From: Rhizobiaceae bacterium
GTDB taxonomy: Bacteria; Pseudomonadota; Alphaproteobacteria; Rhizobiales; Rhizobiaceae
Assembly: GCA_014238155.1 (NCBI GenBank)
Contig: JABABQ010000049.1
Location: 1-35,839 of the forward strand
Length of the DNA: 35,839 nt
Direction: 5' to 3'
The stretch's first letter is position 1. Each line of letters opens with the position of its first letter. A program made the position numbers and the translations under genes. Below are positions 7,276-16,518 of the stretch, piece by piece. The notes under the pieces were generated by a model, which saw only the letters and a program-made list of their open reading frames with translations, did no database searches and was not told the origin of the DNA.

Positions 7276-9330
7276 TTAGACCGCAGTGTCGGGTTTATTC
7301 GACCTGTCCAGGAATCTTTCGATGCTGTCGGACTTCCCGTCCTTGTTCCAACAACTCACATCTTTAGTGTTCACGTCCACACGGGCATCAAGTTCCGGAT
7401 AGTATGCCTGCGCTGCTGCGGACATGATTCTGGCAAGGTCGTCGCTGACCGTTGCGATCGTATCTTCATCACACTCCACGACAACAGCGTCATGAACCGG
7501 GAATATGATCTGCGTGGAGGTTTTACGGAAGTGCCGATAGAGATCGACAACCGCTTTCCGGAATACTACCCCGGCTCCTGCTTGTATGGGCGTGTTGATG
7601 TGCTGATTGGCTGAACCTCTGTTTGATGGAATGTGTCGGCGCAAACCCCCGATGATGGGTGCAAACCCACGCAGGCGACCATCTTGCTCCGCCCGGAGCA
7701 TCATGCTGCCTATACCGGGGAATTGATCAAGGAAGGCTGCTCTTTGCCTTTTTGCTTCTGCCAACGGTATGGCGAACTGTTCAGCCACGGACTGGTCCTG
7801 CATATTGTAGATCGTAGCCAACACGAAAACCTTTATTCGGTCGCGCAGCTCACTCCGCTCGATTTTAAAGGTTGCCAGGTCCATCTGCTTTTCTTCTTCC
7901 GTCAAGTCTGACCAGAAGAATGTCCTGGCAACTGAGGCATAAACATCGCCGCTGTTGAATGCCTGTATCAGGTCCAAATCCCCGGCTTCTGCTGCGGCAA
8001 TGCCCACTTCGATTTGGGCATAGTCGGCTTCGATGATTGCCCGCCCAGTTGGAGCGGTGATCACGGGCCGGAACTGGCGGGATAATCCGACCACATTCGG
8101 GGCTGAACAGGTGTTGCGTCCTGTCTCGGCCCCAAGTTGCCGGTGGTTTGGGTGCAGCCGATTATCGGAACCGATGAGTTCACCGGAAACAAACTGACCA
8201 CCCAGTAATGTCCGGTAACTTCGAAAAGCCTGGATATGTGGGATGGCAGAATCCAACTCCTTGATCCTTTCAAGCACTTCATTGTTCGACGTAAGTTTTC
8301 CTTTGACAGACACCTTGTCCCGCCATCCCCGACGGCACAGAAAATCAATAACTTGCGCTGGGCTACCAGGATTCTTTAATCCTTGTTCCTTGAGTAGTTG
8401 CGCCTCACGATCAACTGCAATTCTCAAGCCTTTAGACAGGACCACAATCTTTTCCTTGGCGACCGGTACACCATCAAACTCCATCCGGGCATTAGCTTCC
8501 ACATAGGGAAACTCCACCGAATACAGATGAGCGTTGAGGCCGGCGGCGATTATGTCGGGCTGCTGTGCCAGGTAGAGCCGCAGGGTAACCTCCGCGTCGG
8601 TCATTGCGTAATCGACCTGGGGTCGATCAAATGCGGACTCCGTCGGATGATCAAGGAAGGAATCCTGAAGCAAGGATTTTGAGCCTGCGAAGGGATGGGT
8701 GATACCATAGGCTTCACATTGCCCCACCAACGACAGCAGAGACGCTATCTGGGCATCGGCTTTTGCCAAACCGTCCCAGTCCTCAGCGCCCTGCGCTTCC
8801 TGTCTGAGCGTTATGCTGCGATGGCCGCGACCCAACATCAAAGCTCGTGCCGCCACATAGGTATCATATGTCTGAGTCAGAACCGGGTTAAGTCCCATCG
8901 CCCATAGCGTATGATACTCAGCCTTGAAGTTGTGTGCCACGAATACCGCGCGCATTCGTAGTAAATGGTCAAACACCGTAGCGATGCCTGGCATACGCAG
9001 GTCGAACATGAACCGGATGGCCTGACATTCTGCAGGTACCCATGCCGTTCCGCTCAAGATAAGCGGCTCCAGCGTTTTTGGATCATACCAGGTACCTCCA
9101 CCCTTCAACGGTACACCAGGAGTGCGATAGCGATATTCTGTATCAATCGCGATGGCCCCCACGGGAAGGCGATACAAATGCTCAACGAAAGCCTGGGCCT
9201 CAGTTAGTGTCTCGAACAAGTGATCCGATTGAGCAAGATACGTCGCGCTGCGCTTGATGGCCCAATCTCCGTTACTTGCAGGACTGGTTTTTATGGCATC
9301 GGCCACAGTGTCAATAACTCGGAAGTTCAT
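7276..9330 (-). CDS. Family-A DNA polymerase with 3'-5' exonuclease domain
   Basis: A 684-residue PolI-like polymerase without the 5' nuclease domain. The exonuclease domain has AIDTEYRY (D63, E65), AHNFKAEYH (about 132-140) and YAMTDAEVTLRL (Y241, D245). The polymerase domain has motif A EADYAQIEV (D436), motif B with R496, K500 and Y508 in RDRIKVFVLATIYN, and motif C PVHDAVVVE (H613, D614). Motif B has Asn after Tyr where PolI has Gly. All catalytic Asp residues are present, so it should be active. Its start overlaps the helicase stop by 4 bases, indicating translational coupling. Compact PolA enzymes of this kind occur in phages and mobile elements; a chromosomal polA would be longer. Confidence 0.92.
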   Translation of the reverse strand: MNFRVIDTVADAIKTSPASNGDWAIKRSATYLAQSDHLFETLTEAQAFVEHLYRLPVGAIAIDTEYRYRTPGVPLKGGGTWYDPKTLEPLILSGTAWVPAECQAIRFMFDLRMPGIATVFDHLLRMRAVFVAHNFKAEYHTLWAMGLNPVLTQTYDTYVAARALMLGRGHRSITLRQEAQGAEDWDGLAKADAQIASLLSLVGQCEAYGITHPFAGSKSLLQDSFLDHPTESAFDRPQVDYAMTDAEVTLRLYLAQQPDIIAAGLNAHLYSVEFPYVEANARMEFDGVPVAKEKIVVLSKGLRIAVDREAQLLKEQGLKNPGSPAQVIDFLCRRGWRDKVSVKGKLTSNNEVLERIKELDSAIPHIQAFRSYRTLLGGQFVSGELIGSDNRLHPNHRQLGAETGRNTCSAPNVVGLSRQFRPVITAPTGRAIIEADYAQIEVGIAAAEAGDLDLIQAFNSGDVYASVARTFFWSDLTEEEKQMDLATFKIERSELRDRIKVFVLATIYNMQDQSVAEQFAIPLAEAKRQRAAFLDQFPGIGSMMLRAEQDGRLRGFAPIIGGLRRHIPSNRGSANQHINTPIQAGAGVVFRKAVVDLYRHFRKTSTQIIFPVHDAVVVECDEDTIATVSDDLARIMSAAAQAYYPELDARVDVNTKDVSCWNKDGKSDSIERFLDRSNKPDTAV

Positions 9331-11186
9331 AGCCTCACCTGCCGCAATAGATCATCCAGAGGAGGGGTGGCCAACGCCTTATAAACGGTAGAGAGCGGCA
9401 CGTCGTGTTTTGCCGCGATTGAACGATAACTCATGCCTTGTTCCTGGCCGGGACGTAGACGGTCACCCAAAGCGGCGCGGATTAACTCAGCCCGGACTGG
9501 GACAGCCAACGCTGTTCGTGCCAAGGATAGTTTGGAAAATGTATCAACTTCGCCTAGCGTGCTGGAAAGATCGTCCTGCTGGAAGGTGATGACCGTGGCG
9601 GGACTTGTGAACGGCCTCACCCGGCTGACGGCCTGAAGAACAACACGTCTCTCAATCATTTCAAGTACTGCCCGGGCGCGGCTAGCGTGGTATCGGCTTC
9701 TAGAGTCTGCCGACCCCGCCACTACACGCCGTTGGCCATTTTCCGTCCGGATCATGAGGTCGATTGCGTCATTTGGTGGCAACAGTTGGTTATAGGTTTC
9801 GTCCAACTGGGATTGTCGGGTGTAATAACCCCCGAGGCAGTAAAGTGCGTCATAGTCGTTCAAACTGTTTATACCGAGTATCCCGTAGTTTATTATCACG
9901 ACATCAGCATGATCATCGCCGTCAGCTGCATTTTGATCTTTGATGGTTCGACAACTCAGGGCCCGACCCAATGTAGTTGCCAAATCTTCAATGTACCGCT
10001 TTAGCTGTTTCACAAAAGTTTTCTTTGTGACCAGAACAGTGCGTTTTCCGAGTAATTTGTTACGCAGGACAAGCGCCGCGAAAAAGCTGGCTACACGATT
10101 GAAGTGGTGTTCAGATGATAGAGACCGAAGCGATCCAACCGAATCGGCAATGTTGATGAACCGAGTTTTGGAATGTCTGAATACTGCCGGGGGTAGCCCC
10201 GAGGTAACGGTACGTTGAAGGCGTTCTTCGATGATCTGAGGCGGTAGATAGGGTGAGAACACCACCACATCACAGTCGCGCGTATTCGGTACCGGCACGC
10301 ATTTATAGGCATCCTCCGAGTACCAGCGGGCAGCGTTTGCACCGGAAGTAAGCTGTATGAGATCGTGACCAATGTATCGGAAGTCTGATCCAAAACGGCC
10401 TTGCCCGGCCTTCTGGATGGCTAAAGTGACTCCTATGAAGCTGAACCTGGTTAACCGGGGCCAGGAGGTCAAGTCCTCCTTGCCGTCGAGCAACTGATCC
10501 ATCACTCTGCAAACATCCAACAGGTGTTCCCCATCGGCTCCAAGTCGATAAAGGGCATCCGTGACCGCCTGCTTGAACCTGTCGATGTCTTCAAGTGATA
10601 CTTGGCGAACCTGACTGGATGTCATGAAGCTAGCTTCATCGAACACCACCAAAGGTCGTTGTGCCTGGCAGGCATTCACTACCCGACGGATCAAATCCGG
10701 GTTCAACCCAATGTAGGATTCTGTTGCAACAACAAGCTTCGTTTTATCATTAATCTGATCGAACTGGTCAGGCCATGAGCAATCATTCTTGGAAGGGCAA
10801 AATTCGCAAAGGGTTGATTTGGCCAGGGCTGCGCAGCCGAATGTTTCTAACCGACTCCAATCTGCGTCCAGATCACCGCACCGTTTGGTTGGCCTCCGCT
10901 TCAGCACGACCATTTGGTCCTGCATGCCAATCACCACATCACTTGCCATGAGTTCGTCAATCAGGGCACGTGTGGGGGCGATGTAAATCACCAGGTCATG
11001 ATCATGGGCGAGAGCGTGGGACAGGATGCCGCGCGCGGCAAAGGTTTTACCTATCCCCGGCGGCTCATTGATCAACAGCACTTCGCCATTTGGGCGAAGT
11101 CGGCTGTAGAGTGCAGATGGAGACAGGTGCTGGGTCCTGAAAGCATCCAACGTCGTCTCATCGACGACCCGTACCGGCGCCTCCAT
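9327..11186 (-). CDS. SF2 helicase/ATPase with Cys cluster and C-terminal HTH
   Basis: A helicase-like protein of about 619 residues. Walker A is NEPPGIGKTFA (about 41-51), motif Ia is YIAPTRALIDEL and Walker B is LVVFDEAS (D184, E185). Between them sit five cysteines, C104, C119, C128, C131 and C137 (numbered from the GTG at 11189). CAALAKSTLCEFCPSKNDC could bind [4Fe-4S] as in XPD/DinG helicases, or zinc. The C-terminal third contains AVSRVRPF (a motif-VI-like Arg region), and the end has a helix-turn-helix, YRSIAAKHDVPLSTVYKAL. The start is ATG at 11186, overlapping the previous gene's TGA, or GTG one codon earlier. Context implies DNA unwinding for the element's own replication. Confidence 0.85.
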   Translation of the reverse strand: MEAPVRVVDETTLDAFRTQHLSPSALYSRLRPNGEVLLINEPPGIGKTFAARGILSHALAHDHDLVIYIAPTRALIDELMASDVVIGMQDQMVVLKRRPTKRCGDLDADWSRLETFGCAALAKSTLCEFCPSKNDCSWPDQFDQINDKTKLVVATESYIGLNPDLIRRVVNACQAQRPLVVFDEASFMTSSQVRQVSLEDIDRFKQAVTDALYRLGADGEHLLDVCRVMDQLLDGKEDLTSWPRLTRFSFIGVTLAIQKAGQGRFGSDFRYIGHDLIQLTSGANAARWYSEDAYKCVPVPNTRDCDVVVFSPYLPPQIIEERLQRTVTSGLPPAVFRHSKTRFINIADSVGSLRSLSSEHHFNRVASFFAALVLRNKLLGKRTVLVTKKTFVKQLKRYIEDLATTLGRALSCRTIKDQNAADGDDHADVVIINYGILGINSLNDYDALYCLGGYYTRQSQLDETYNQLLPPNDAIDLMIRTENGQRRVVAGSADSRSRYHASRARAVLEMIERRVVLQAVSRVRPFTSPATVITFQQDDLSSTLGEVDTFSKLSLARTALAVPVRAELIRAALGDRLRPGQEQGMSYRSIAAKHDVPLSTVYKALATPPLDDLLRQVRL

Positions 11187-11827
11187 CACGCTTTTCTCAC
11201 AAGCAGCAATCGCTTGGCGATCTTGTCGTGGGTGACCATTTCCTCAATCGAGTATTGGGGGATCACATTTTTCACATGCAGCACGCCCTTTTCCACCTTT
11301 TCCGTAAAGGCCCGAACCGCATCGGCCAGAGCAGGATCGAGATCAGTTTCAGATTCGAAGGTCAGTTGATGAACGTAATTCCGGCTCCGGACTATCCTAA
11401 CAACCAACCGATCACGATCTGGCATGGCCAGTACCTGACCCAATTCGGTCAATAACTTTCCTGGGCCTTTCTGCCGGGTGATGCGCAGCACCTTCACCTG
11501 GCCTTCCAGCCTATCGAGAACCGGAAGTAACACATATTCGGTTTTTGAAAGGCCAGCCTGACAGGCAGGACAGACATCTCCATGGCACTGGGCGTATGTG
11601 CCTGACCAATCGTCTGTTGCTTCCAGGTAGTGGGCGCTTACTGGCACAACATCATGTGTAAACAGACTGATAAAGTTAGCATCCGTTCCGATACGAATAA
11701 TCTCCAAAGCATCTCCATCAACTCCGGTTTCCGTTTCTGCGATGGCATCGAACAGGGAGATTGTAGAGCTGGCTGTGGTTTCGTTTTCGTCTTCGGTTGC
11801 GACCGACGGTTTAGATAGATTTGGCAT
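11186..11827 (-). CDS. Zinc-finger protein, possible ssDNA-binding factor
   Basis: A 213-residue protein with an acidic, low-complexity N-terminus and a CHGDVCPAC zinc knuckle followed by LSKTEYVLLPVLDR and VKVLRITRQKGPGKLLTEL. This arrangement, a CxxxxCxxC knuckle and then beta strands, is reminiscent of gp32-like phage ssDNA-binding proteins, but that is a weak recollection. I place the start at ATG 11827 because a GAGGAG site lies about 7 bases upstream; ATG 11833 is too close to that site and ATG 11902 has none. The gene ends within the helicase start, giving the order Zn-protein, helicase, polymerase. Confidence 0.65.
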   Translation of the reverse strand: MPNLSKPSVATEDENETTASSTISLFDAIAETETGVDGDALEIIRIGTDANFISLFTHDVVPVSAHYLEATDDWSGTYAQCHGDVCPACQAGLSKTEYVLLPVLDRLEGQVKVLRITRQKGPGKLLTELGQVLAMPDRDRLVVRIVRSRNYVHQLTFESETDLDPALADAVRAFTEKVEKGVLHVKNVIPQYSIEEMVTHDKIAKRLLLVRKA

Positions 11828-12037
11828 TTTCATGCTCCTCGGTTGAGCCCACTTGATGGGGCGTTTCTGCGACAACTCAACCTGTTGGCGTTGCGTTGAC
11901 ATTTGTATTTACCGAGGAAGGTCAAAAACCATGTACGTTACAAAGTGGCCTCCTGAAAATTCGCTACATAACAATGCTTTAATAAAATAGTTCCTGCCCA
12001 AATCCTGAGCGGGAGTGTCGCGGCAGGTGTTCCCGAA

Positions 12038-12066
12038 CTTGATATTCTTAAATATAGAGTATCAAG
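12038..12066. promoter_or_regulatory. Imperfect palindrome upstream of the replication module
   Basis: Arms CTTGATATTC (12038-12047) and GAGTATCAAG (12057-12066) match as an inverted repeat in 9 of 10 positions around a 9-base AT-rich spacer. It lies in the gap between the ribbon-helix-helix gene and the zinc-finger gene, where an operator or replication-related site would be expected. TTGATA/TATCAA half-sites recur in front of the serine recombinase at 13.2 kb. Confidence 0.4.
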
Positions 12067-12082
12067 ATCGGAAACACGGCAG

Positions 12083-12265
12083 TCATGATGCAGGCCGGTA
12101 GATTGGCACCGGGTCTTCTTCATCCAATGTGTCGTACCAGGTCCAGATCGCTTCGCTAATCAGCCGTCCGTACGGCACGCCGGTGGCAGATCGTATTTCC
12201 TCAACTGCCTCACGAGCAGCAGGTTCGATGCCACGGATCGTCCATTTTTGATCCTGTTCAGTCAT
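12083..12265 (-). CDS. Small ribbon-helix-helix-like protein
   Basis: A 60-residue protein. QKWTIRGIEPAAREAVEEIR, then SATGVPYGRLISEAIWTWYD, fits a ribbon-helix-helix unit: a strand (WTIRGI), helix (PAAREAVEEIRSATG), turn and second helix (PYGRLISEAIWTWY). Such proteins act as dimeric repressors, antitoxins or partition regulators. The ATG at 12265 has a GAAGGAG site 5 bases upstream; a GTG two codons earlier is less likely. It heads the replication module on the same strand and could bind the palindrome at 12038-12066. Confidence 0.65.
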   Translation of the reverse strand: MTEQDQKWTIRGIEPAAREAVEEIRSATGVPYGRLISEAIWTWYDTLDEEDPVPIYRPAS

Positions 12266-12575
12266 ATTCACTCCTTCCCCCGAGTGTCTTGATGTCTTGG
12301 GGTACCTATACTTATGGCTGGCAGACGTTTTGCCCTAGCTGGACGGCATTTTTTCTACAATTGGCGGTTGCTGGTCAGCAAGGAGCGGCCGAGAAAGCCC
12401 CAAAAGGCGCGGCAGTTCATCGGTTTGAATGGTGCCGCAGAGTTCAAAGGCAGACTTTTTAGTGTAACACTTCATTGGCTATCTGACACTTGCTGATGAA
12501 GATCGGTGGCCAGACTAGACGATCTTAGGAGATCATGACCACGGTACCAACATCGGATTGTCATCATGAATGATG
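12266..12575. other. Intergenic stretch without recognised gene
   Basis: About 310 bases between the serine recombinase stop and the ribbon-helix-helix gene. A 60-codon plus-strand frame at 12314-12496 has no recognisable domain. No clear terminator or repeat was seen. Confidence 0.4.
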
Positions 12576-13178
12576 CTATGCAGCCGCTCGCTCTCGGCTA
12601 TCCCGCAGTATCCTGAACACACTGGCTCTTCCGATCTCCAATTGCTTGGCTATTTCATCGGGTTTAAAGCCCCTCTCTTTGAGTTTCAGGACTTCCGGGG
12701 TCTTAGCCCGTGCAGTCGGTTTACGGCCCTTGTATCGCCCCTCCTTCTTTGCCTTGGCGATACCATAAGCACGGCGCTCTGCCAGTCTATCCCGTTCAAA
12801 TTGTGCCACAGCCCCCATCATTCTAACCAGCAACATTTGTGTTGGGTCCTTAGGGTCCAGGGGTTGCGATGATAAATCAGGAAGCAGCCAGATGACATCA
12901 GTATTGGATGGCCGAGTAATGGCTTCATCAGCGGCAGCAAGATCACGGAAGGCCCGATCCATCTTGGCGGCAACCAGACAGATACGTTTCTGCGGCGCAG
13001 CTATCCGATTGGCTTCATCAAGCATCCTGATAAATTCTGGGCGTTCAGCTTTAGTTGATGCCTCTTCATAGAAGAACCGGTCACAGTTCAATCCCTTCAG
13101 GGTAGCTATCTGATCTTCCCATCCAGCAGATTGGGTAATCCGATCCACCGATACACGAACATAACCCCATTTCTCCAA
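12576..13178 (-). CDS. Serine recombinase (resolvase/invertase family)
   Basis: A 200-residue small serine recombinase. The catalytic Ser is probably S10 in WGYVRVSVDRITQSAGWEDQ. The family's DRAFRDLAAADE segment, the MGAVAQFERDRLAERRAYGI helix (E helix) and a C-terminal helix-turn-helix (GFKPDEIAKQLEIGRASVFR) follow. Length and order match Tn3-type resolvases and Gin/Hin invertases, which recombine DNA at nearby res or gix sites through a phosphoserine intermediate. The upstream 100 bases hold repeated TATCAATAG and TTGATA half-sites that are good candidates for its binding sites and for autoregulation. Confidence 0.92.
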   Translation of the reverse strand: MEKWGYVRVSVDRITQSAGWEDQIATLKGLNCDRFFYEEASTKAERPEFIRMLDEANRIAAPQKRICLVAAKMDRAFRDLAAADEAITRPSNTDVIWLLPDLSSQPLDPKDPTQMLLVRMMGAVAQFERDRLAERRAYGIAKAKKEGRYKGRKPTARAKTPEVLKLKERGFKPDEIAKQLEIGRASVFRILRDSRERAAA

Positions 13179-13191
13179 TCCAGTCCTCCAA

Positions 13192-13266
13192 TATCAATAG
13201 CTTCTGATAGCTTTGATATTGTATCAATAGGATAGTGATTCGTCAATTTTGATACTGAACTAGTAT
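13192..13266. promoter_or_regulatory. Repeat-rich candidate recombination/operator region
   Basis: TATCAATAG occurs twice exactly 30 bases apart (13192-13200 and 13222-13230). A palindrome TTGATA-TTG-TATCAA spans 13213-13227, and ATACT-GAACT-AGTAT spans 13252-13266. The cluster starts just upstream of the serine recombinase start, the usual place of a res site overlapping the resolvase promoter. Confidence 0.5.
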
Positions 13267-13464
13267 GATTACTGTTGTATCGTTGGGGATGTCCCGTGTG
13301 AGACCTTCCAATCTATCTGCTCTCATTGACGATTTCTGTCATACTCTCGCGTCTGCAGTATCACCGTGCTAATGGGAGCTATTGGTTCGAGGTTTCTCTG
13401 CACATTCCCTCGTGTGGGACATATTTTGACGGCACTGGAGGTTAGATTGTTTGATAGCCAATGG

Positions 13465-13843
13465 ATGAGCTTGAAGAAAAATGCAGCTAGAAAATGGTCT
13501 CTGTATCGTATCTTGGTTCCGAGCGTTATAGGATTGCTATTATCTTTTGGATGTTATGCGCTGGGATATGTTTATTCGGATCAGAATTCTTCACTTCCGT
13601 TAGCGAGGTCCGGCTCCGCGGCAGCTGCTATTTTGATATTATTTTCCCTTTACAACGTTGGGAATATCCTAACCCATCGTCAGGCTCAGGCTGAGCCGTA
13701 CTTCGAAAAAATAACGAAAGGTCTTTCTTTAACTGGTCAGCAAAGTCAGGAGAGAATCAGGAAAAAGCTCGTTGCGAATACGGAACATGCAACTAGGTCA
13801 GTAGTGGTCACGAATGCTCTTGGCTTGTCATTGGCAACTGTAG
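13465..13843 (+). pseudogene. Membrane protein truncated by IS3 insertion
   Basis: From ATG 13465 (MSLKKNAARKWSLY) the frame encodes two probable membrane helices, LVPSVIGLLLSFGCYALGY and AAAAILILFSLYNVGNIL, then a charged region with QAEPYFEKITKGLSLTGQQS. A longer version could start at 13366. The reading frame runs past the left end of the IS3 element (13844) and stops inside it at 13887, so the natural C-terminus is missing. I recognise no family. Confidence 0.55.
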
Positions 13844-13906
13844 TGGACTTGCCACGGTTTAGTTCCGTGTCCTTGAATTGGATTTGATCCATCAAGGAGA
13901 ATGAAT

Positions 13907-14182
13907 ATGGCACATCGCCACACTGACGAATTTCGCCGAGAAGCTGTCCGCATCGCATTGACGAGCGGGCTAACACGGAAGCAAGTAGCATCTGATTTGG
14001 GCGTTGGTTTTTCAACGCTTTCGAAATGGATACAGAAATCCAAGCCTCGGGATCTGCCCGCTACGGCTGATTTAGACTTGGCAAAGGAAAATGAACGGCT
14101 TCGCAAAGAGAACCGCCTGCTCGTGGAGGAGAGGGACATCCTAAAAAAAGCCACGGTGTTCTTCGCCAATCAAAGCAGATGA
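13907..14182 (+). CDS. IS3-family transposase OrfA
   Basis: A 91-residue OrfA with the helix-turn-helix expected of IS3-family proteins (HTDEFRREAVRIALTSGLTR, KQVASDLGVGFSTLSKWIQK). A leucine-rich coiled coil follows (LAKENERLRKENRLLVEERD). ATG 13907 has an AAGGAG site 7 bases upstream; the second copy in this window keeps the same start. The stop overlaps the orfB start (ATGA, 14179-14182). A run of seven A residues at 14143-14149 precedes it, and the -1 frame is open from there into orfB, so programmed -1 frameshifting could make an OrfAB fusion. Confidence 0.9.
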   Translation: MAHRHTDEFRREAVRIALTSGLTRKQVASDLGVGFSTLSKWIQKSKPRDLPATADLDLAKENERLRKENRLLVEERDILKKATVFFANQSR

Positions 14183-14766
14183 GATTTGCGTTTGTCGAAG
14201 AACACAAAAAGCATGTGCCGGTGGATCGGCTTTGCCATATTCTGAATGTTACATCTCGTGGTTATCGTGCCTGGCACAACCGTCCTGTTAGTCAACGGCA
14301 GCGCGATGACATGGTGGTTCTGGCGCACATCCGTGAACAGCATCATCTGAGCCTTGGCAGCTATGGCCGCCCAAGAATGACTCAGGAGTTGAAGGAAGCC
14401 GGTCTTGCCGTGGGCCACCGCCGTGTTGGCCGATTGATGCGCGACAACGGCATTCGAGTGGTCAGAACCCGCAAATACAAAGCCACGACCGATAGCAATC
14501 ACCGCTTCAACATTGCGCCTAACTTGCTGGATCGGAACTTCCATGCGGATAAGCCCAACCAGAAATGGGCAGGTGACATCAGCTATATCTGGACCCGTGA
14601 GGGTTGGCTTTATCTGGCGGTGATGATCGATCTACATTCACGCCGCGTGGTGGGGTGGGCAGTCAGCAACCGGTTAAAAAAGGACTTGGCATTGCAGGCA
14701 CTCAACCGTGCTGTGGCTCTACGCAACCCACCTCCAGGATGCATTCATCACACAGATCGCGGTAGC

Positions 14767-16232
14767 CAAGGCGGATTCAAACGGTCGTCGCAATGGGTAC
14801 GTTCATATCTCATGTTAAGAGTTCGTCCAATGTTTCAGCCGGTGTTTTCCACCCGAGTGTTTTTCGGGGGCGGCTGTTTAGTGTGAACGCGACGGCTTCC
14901 AGTTCATCTGGACGATATTGGCTAAGGTCTGTGCCTTTCGGGAAGTATTGGCGCAAAAGACCGTTTGTGTTCTCGTTGCTACCGCGTTGCCAGGGACTTT
15001 GAGGATCACAGAAGTAAACGTCGATCCCCGTTTCAGACTTGAGCCTTTCGTGCTGAGCCATCTCTGCACCCTGATCCCAAGTCAGTGATTTGCGCAGATG
15101 TTCCGGTAGGTCCTGGATAGATTTAGCGATGGCATCGCGGACAGCCTTAGCTCCGTGCCCGGCAAGAGCTGGGCCGTTTTTCTGCCGTATGCCAGTTCTA
15201 TGGCCTGGCATCGGCGGCAAATGGAGGAGAAGCGTAAACCGGGTGGTGCGTTCAACCAGCGTGCCGATAGCAGAACTCTTCAGGCCGAGGATCAAGTCAC
15301 CCTCCCAGTGGCCCGGAACGGCCCGATCCGCGACCTCGGCAGGGCGTTCGCTGATCATGATTTCTTCCGACACAAAGGATCTTCCATTGCCCTTTCGCCG
15401 TGCTCAGGGAACACGCAGAGCACGGCCGGAACGCAGGCAAGCGACAAGTTCACGGCGCAGTGCGCCACGTCCCTGAATGAACAAAGCCTGATATATGGCT
15501 TCATGGCTGATACGCATGGTTTGATCTTCCGGATAATCCAGTTTCATACGGCGTGCGATTTGTTCCGGCGACCACGCCGTTGCCCAGCGACGATGTTGCC
15601 GCCACACAGAACGGCGTTTCGTCCAGACAACATCAGGGCCCGGTGCTACATCGCCGCCAACACCGGTAACATTACCTGACAGCCTGTCTTCAACATATTT
15701 GCGTAAGGCCAGGTTCTGGGCCAGTTTTGCTAACTTTGGGCGTCGTGCGGCACGGTTTGCGTGCCACTGTGCGGTCGTAGCACGATATGCGAACCCGCCA
15801 CTGCGCGTTGCAGCATTGCGGCGCAACTCCCTTGATACTGTCGATGAAGCCCTTCCGATGTTGCGAGCAATGGCACAAACTCCCAAGCCTTGAGCCCTAA
15901 ACAGCGCAATATCTTCCCGTTCCGCAAAAGAGAGGTAGCGCCCAGATATCGGCGGCGCTGATTTTGAATATTGTGATTGTGGCATGCCTCCAGCCTCCCG
16001 AAACCACCTGCTACCAACAGGTGCAGATGCGCCAACTTGAACTGCCGCCGCTTCGCTGGAAATACCTTCTCCTATCAATCGCCAGAACAAAACTTGTTGC
16101 TCTCGGTGGGCGGCCTTAGGTCTACCTGGCGAGCTTACCTTTTCTCGGCTGCTTCGACCTGAAGCCCGTTTGCGTATTGTCATCACAACCTCCAATCTGG
16201 ACCCATTGCAACGACCGTTTGAATCCGCCCAA
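14767..16232 (-). mobile_element. IS30-family element with CAA target duplication
   Basis: The element proper is 14770-16229 (1460 bp). The ends are inverted repeats beginning GGCGGATTCAAACGGTCG; the match extends to about 29 bases with one mismatch. CAA at 14767-14769 and 16230-16232 flanks it directly and is the 3-bp target duplication, a size typical of IS30. The single transposase gene is on the minus strand. It inserted into the orfB gene of an IS3 element. Confidence 0.92.
14810..16183 (-). pseudogene. IS30-family transposase with in-frame TGA
   Basis: The N-terminal part has an HTH (LSFAEREDIALFRAQGLGVC, then ARNIGRASSTVSRELRRN). The C-terminal part carries the DDE core: GHWEGDLILG (Asp), SLTWDQGAEMAQH (Asp) and NTNGLLRQYFPKGTDL (Glu). 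The two parts lie in the same frame and are separated only by TGA at 15406-15404 after GRALRVP. Relatives read Arg there as I recall, so a CGA-to-TGA change is likely. Without readthrough the product lacks the catalytic domain. ATG 16183 (MTIRKRASGR) or 16195 starts it. Confidence 0.85.
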
Positions 16233-16518
16233 TATTGCTCTCACGATTACCAAAAACAGATGCGGCTGCGGCTCTTCAAAATCTCAATGAGTGGCAAGGG
16301 AAATTGTTATGATAATGCCGCCGTCGAGACTTTCTTCAAAACCATCAAAGCTGAACTTATCTGGCGTCACAAATGGCAAACACGACAGCAGGTCACCGAC
16401 GCTCTGTTCCAGTACATCAATGGTTTCTACAACACACGCCGAAGACACTCAGCAATAGGAGGAATCGCCCCAGTCAAATTCGAACGAAAATCAGCCTAAA
16501 CGAGAACCGGATGCGGAA

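Larger units (their letters stand above)
14179..16499 (+). pseudogene. IS3-family transposase OrfB, interrupted by IS30
   Basis: Codons 14179-14769 and 16233-16499 join in frame once the IS30 and one copy of the CAA duplication are removed, giving 285 residues. The rve/DDE core has WAGDISYIW (first Asp), CIHHTDRGSQ at the insertion point (second Asp), and AAVETFFKTIKAEL (Glu). The C-terminus has the family's YNTRRRHSAIGGIAP. All catalytic residues survive, but the 1460-base insertion after HTDRGSQ makes the gene non-functional here. Confidence 0.9.

Noticed and set aside
12314-12496. A 60-codon plus-strand frame with slight resemblance to the antisense of the IS30 3' end
   Set aside because: The similarity is limited to a few residues and the reverse frame lacks the IS30 C-terminal motif.
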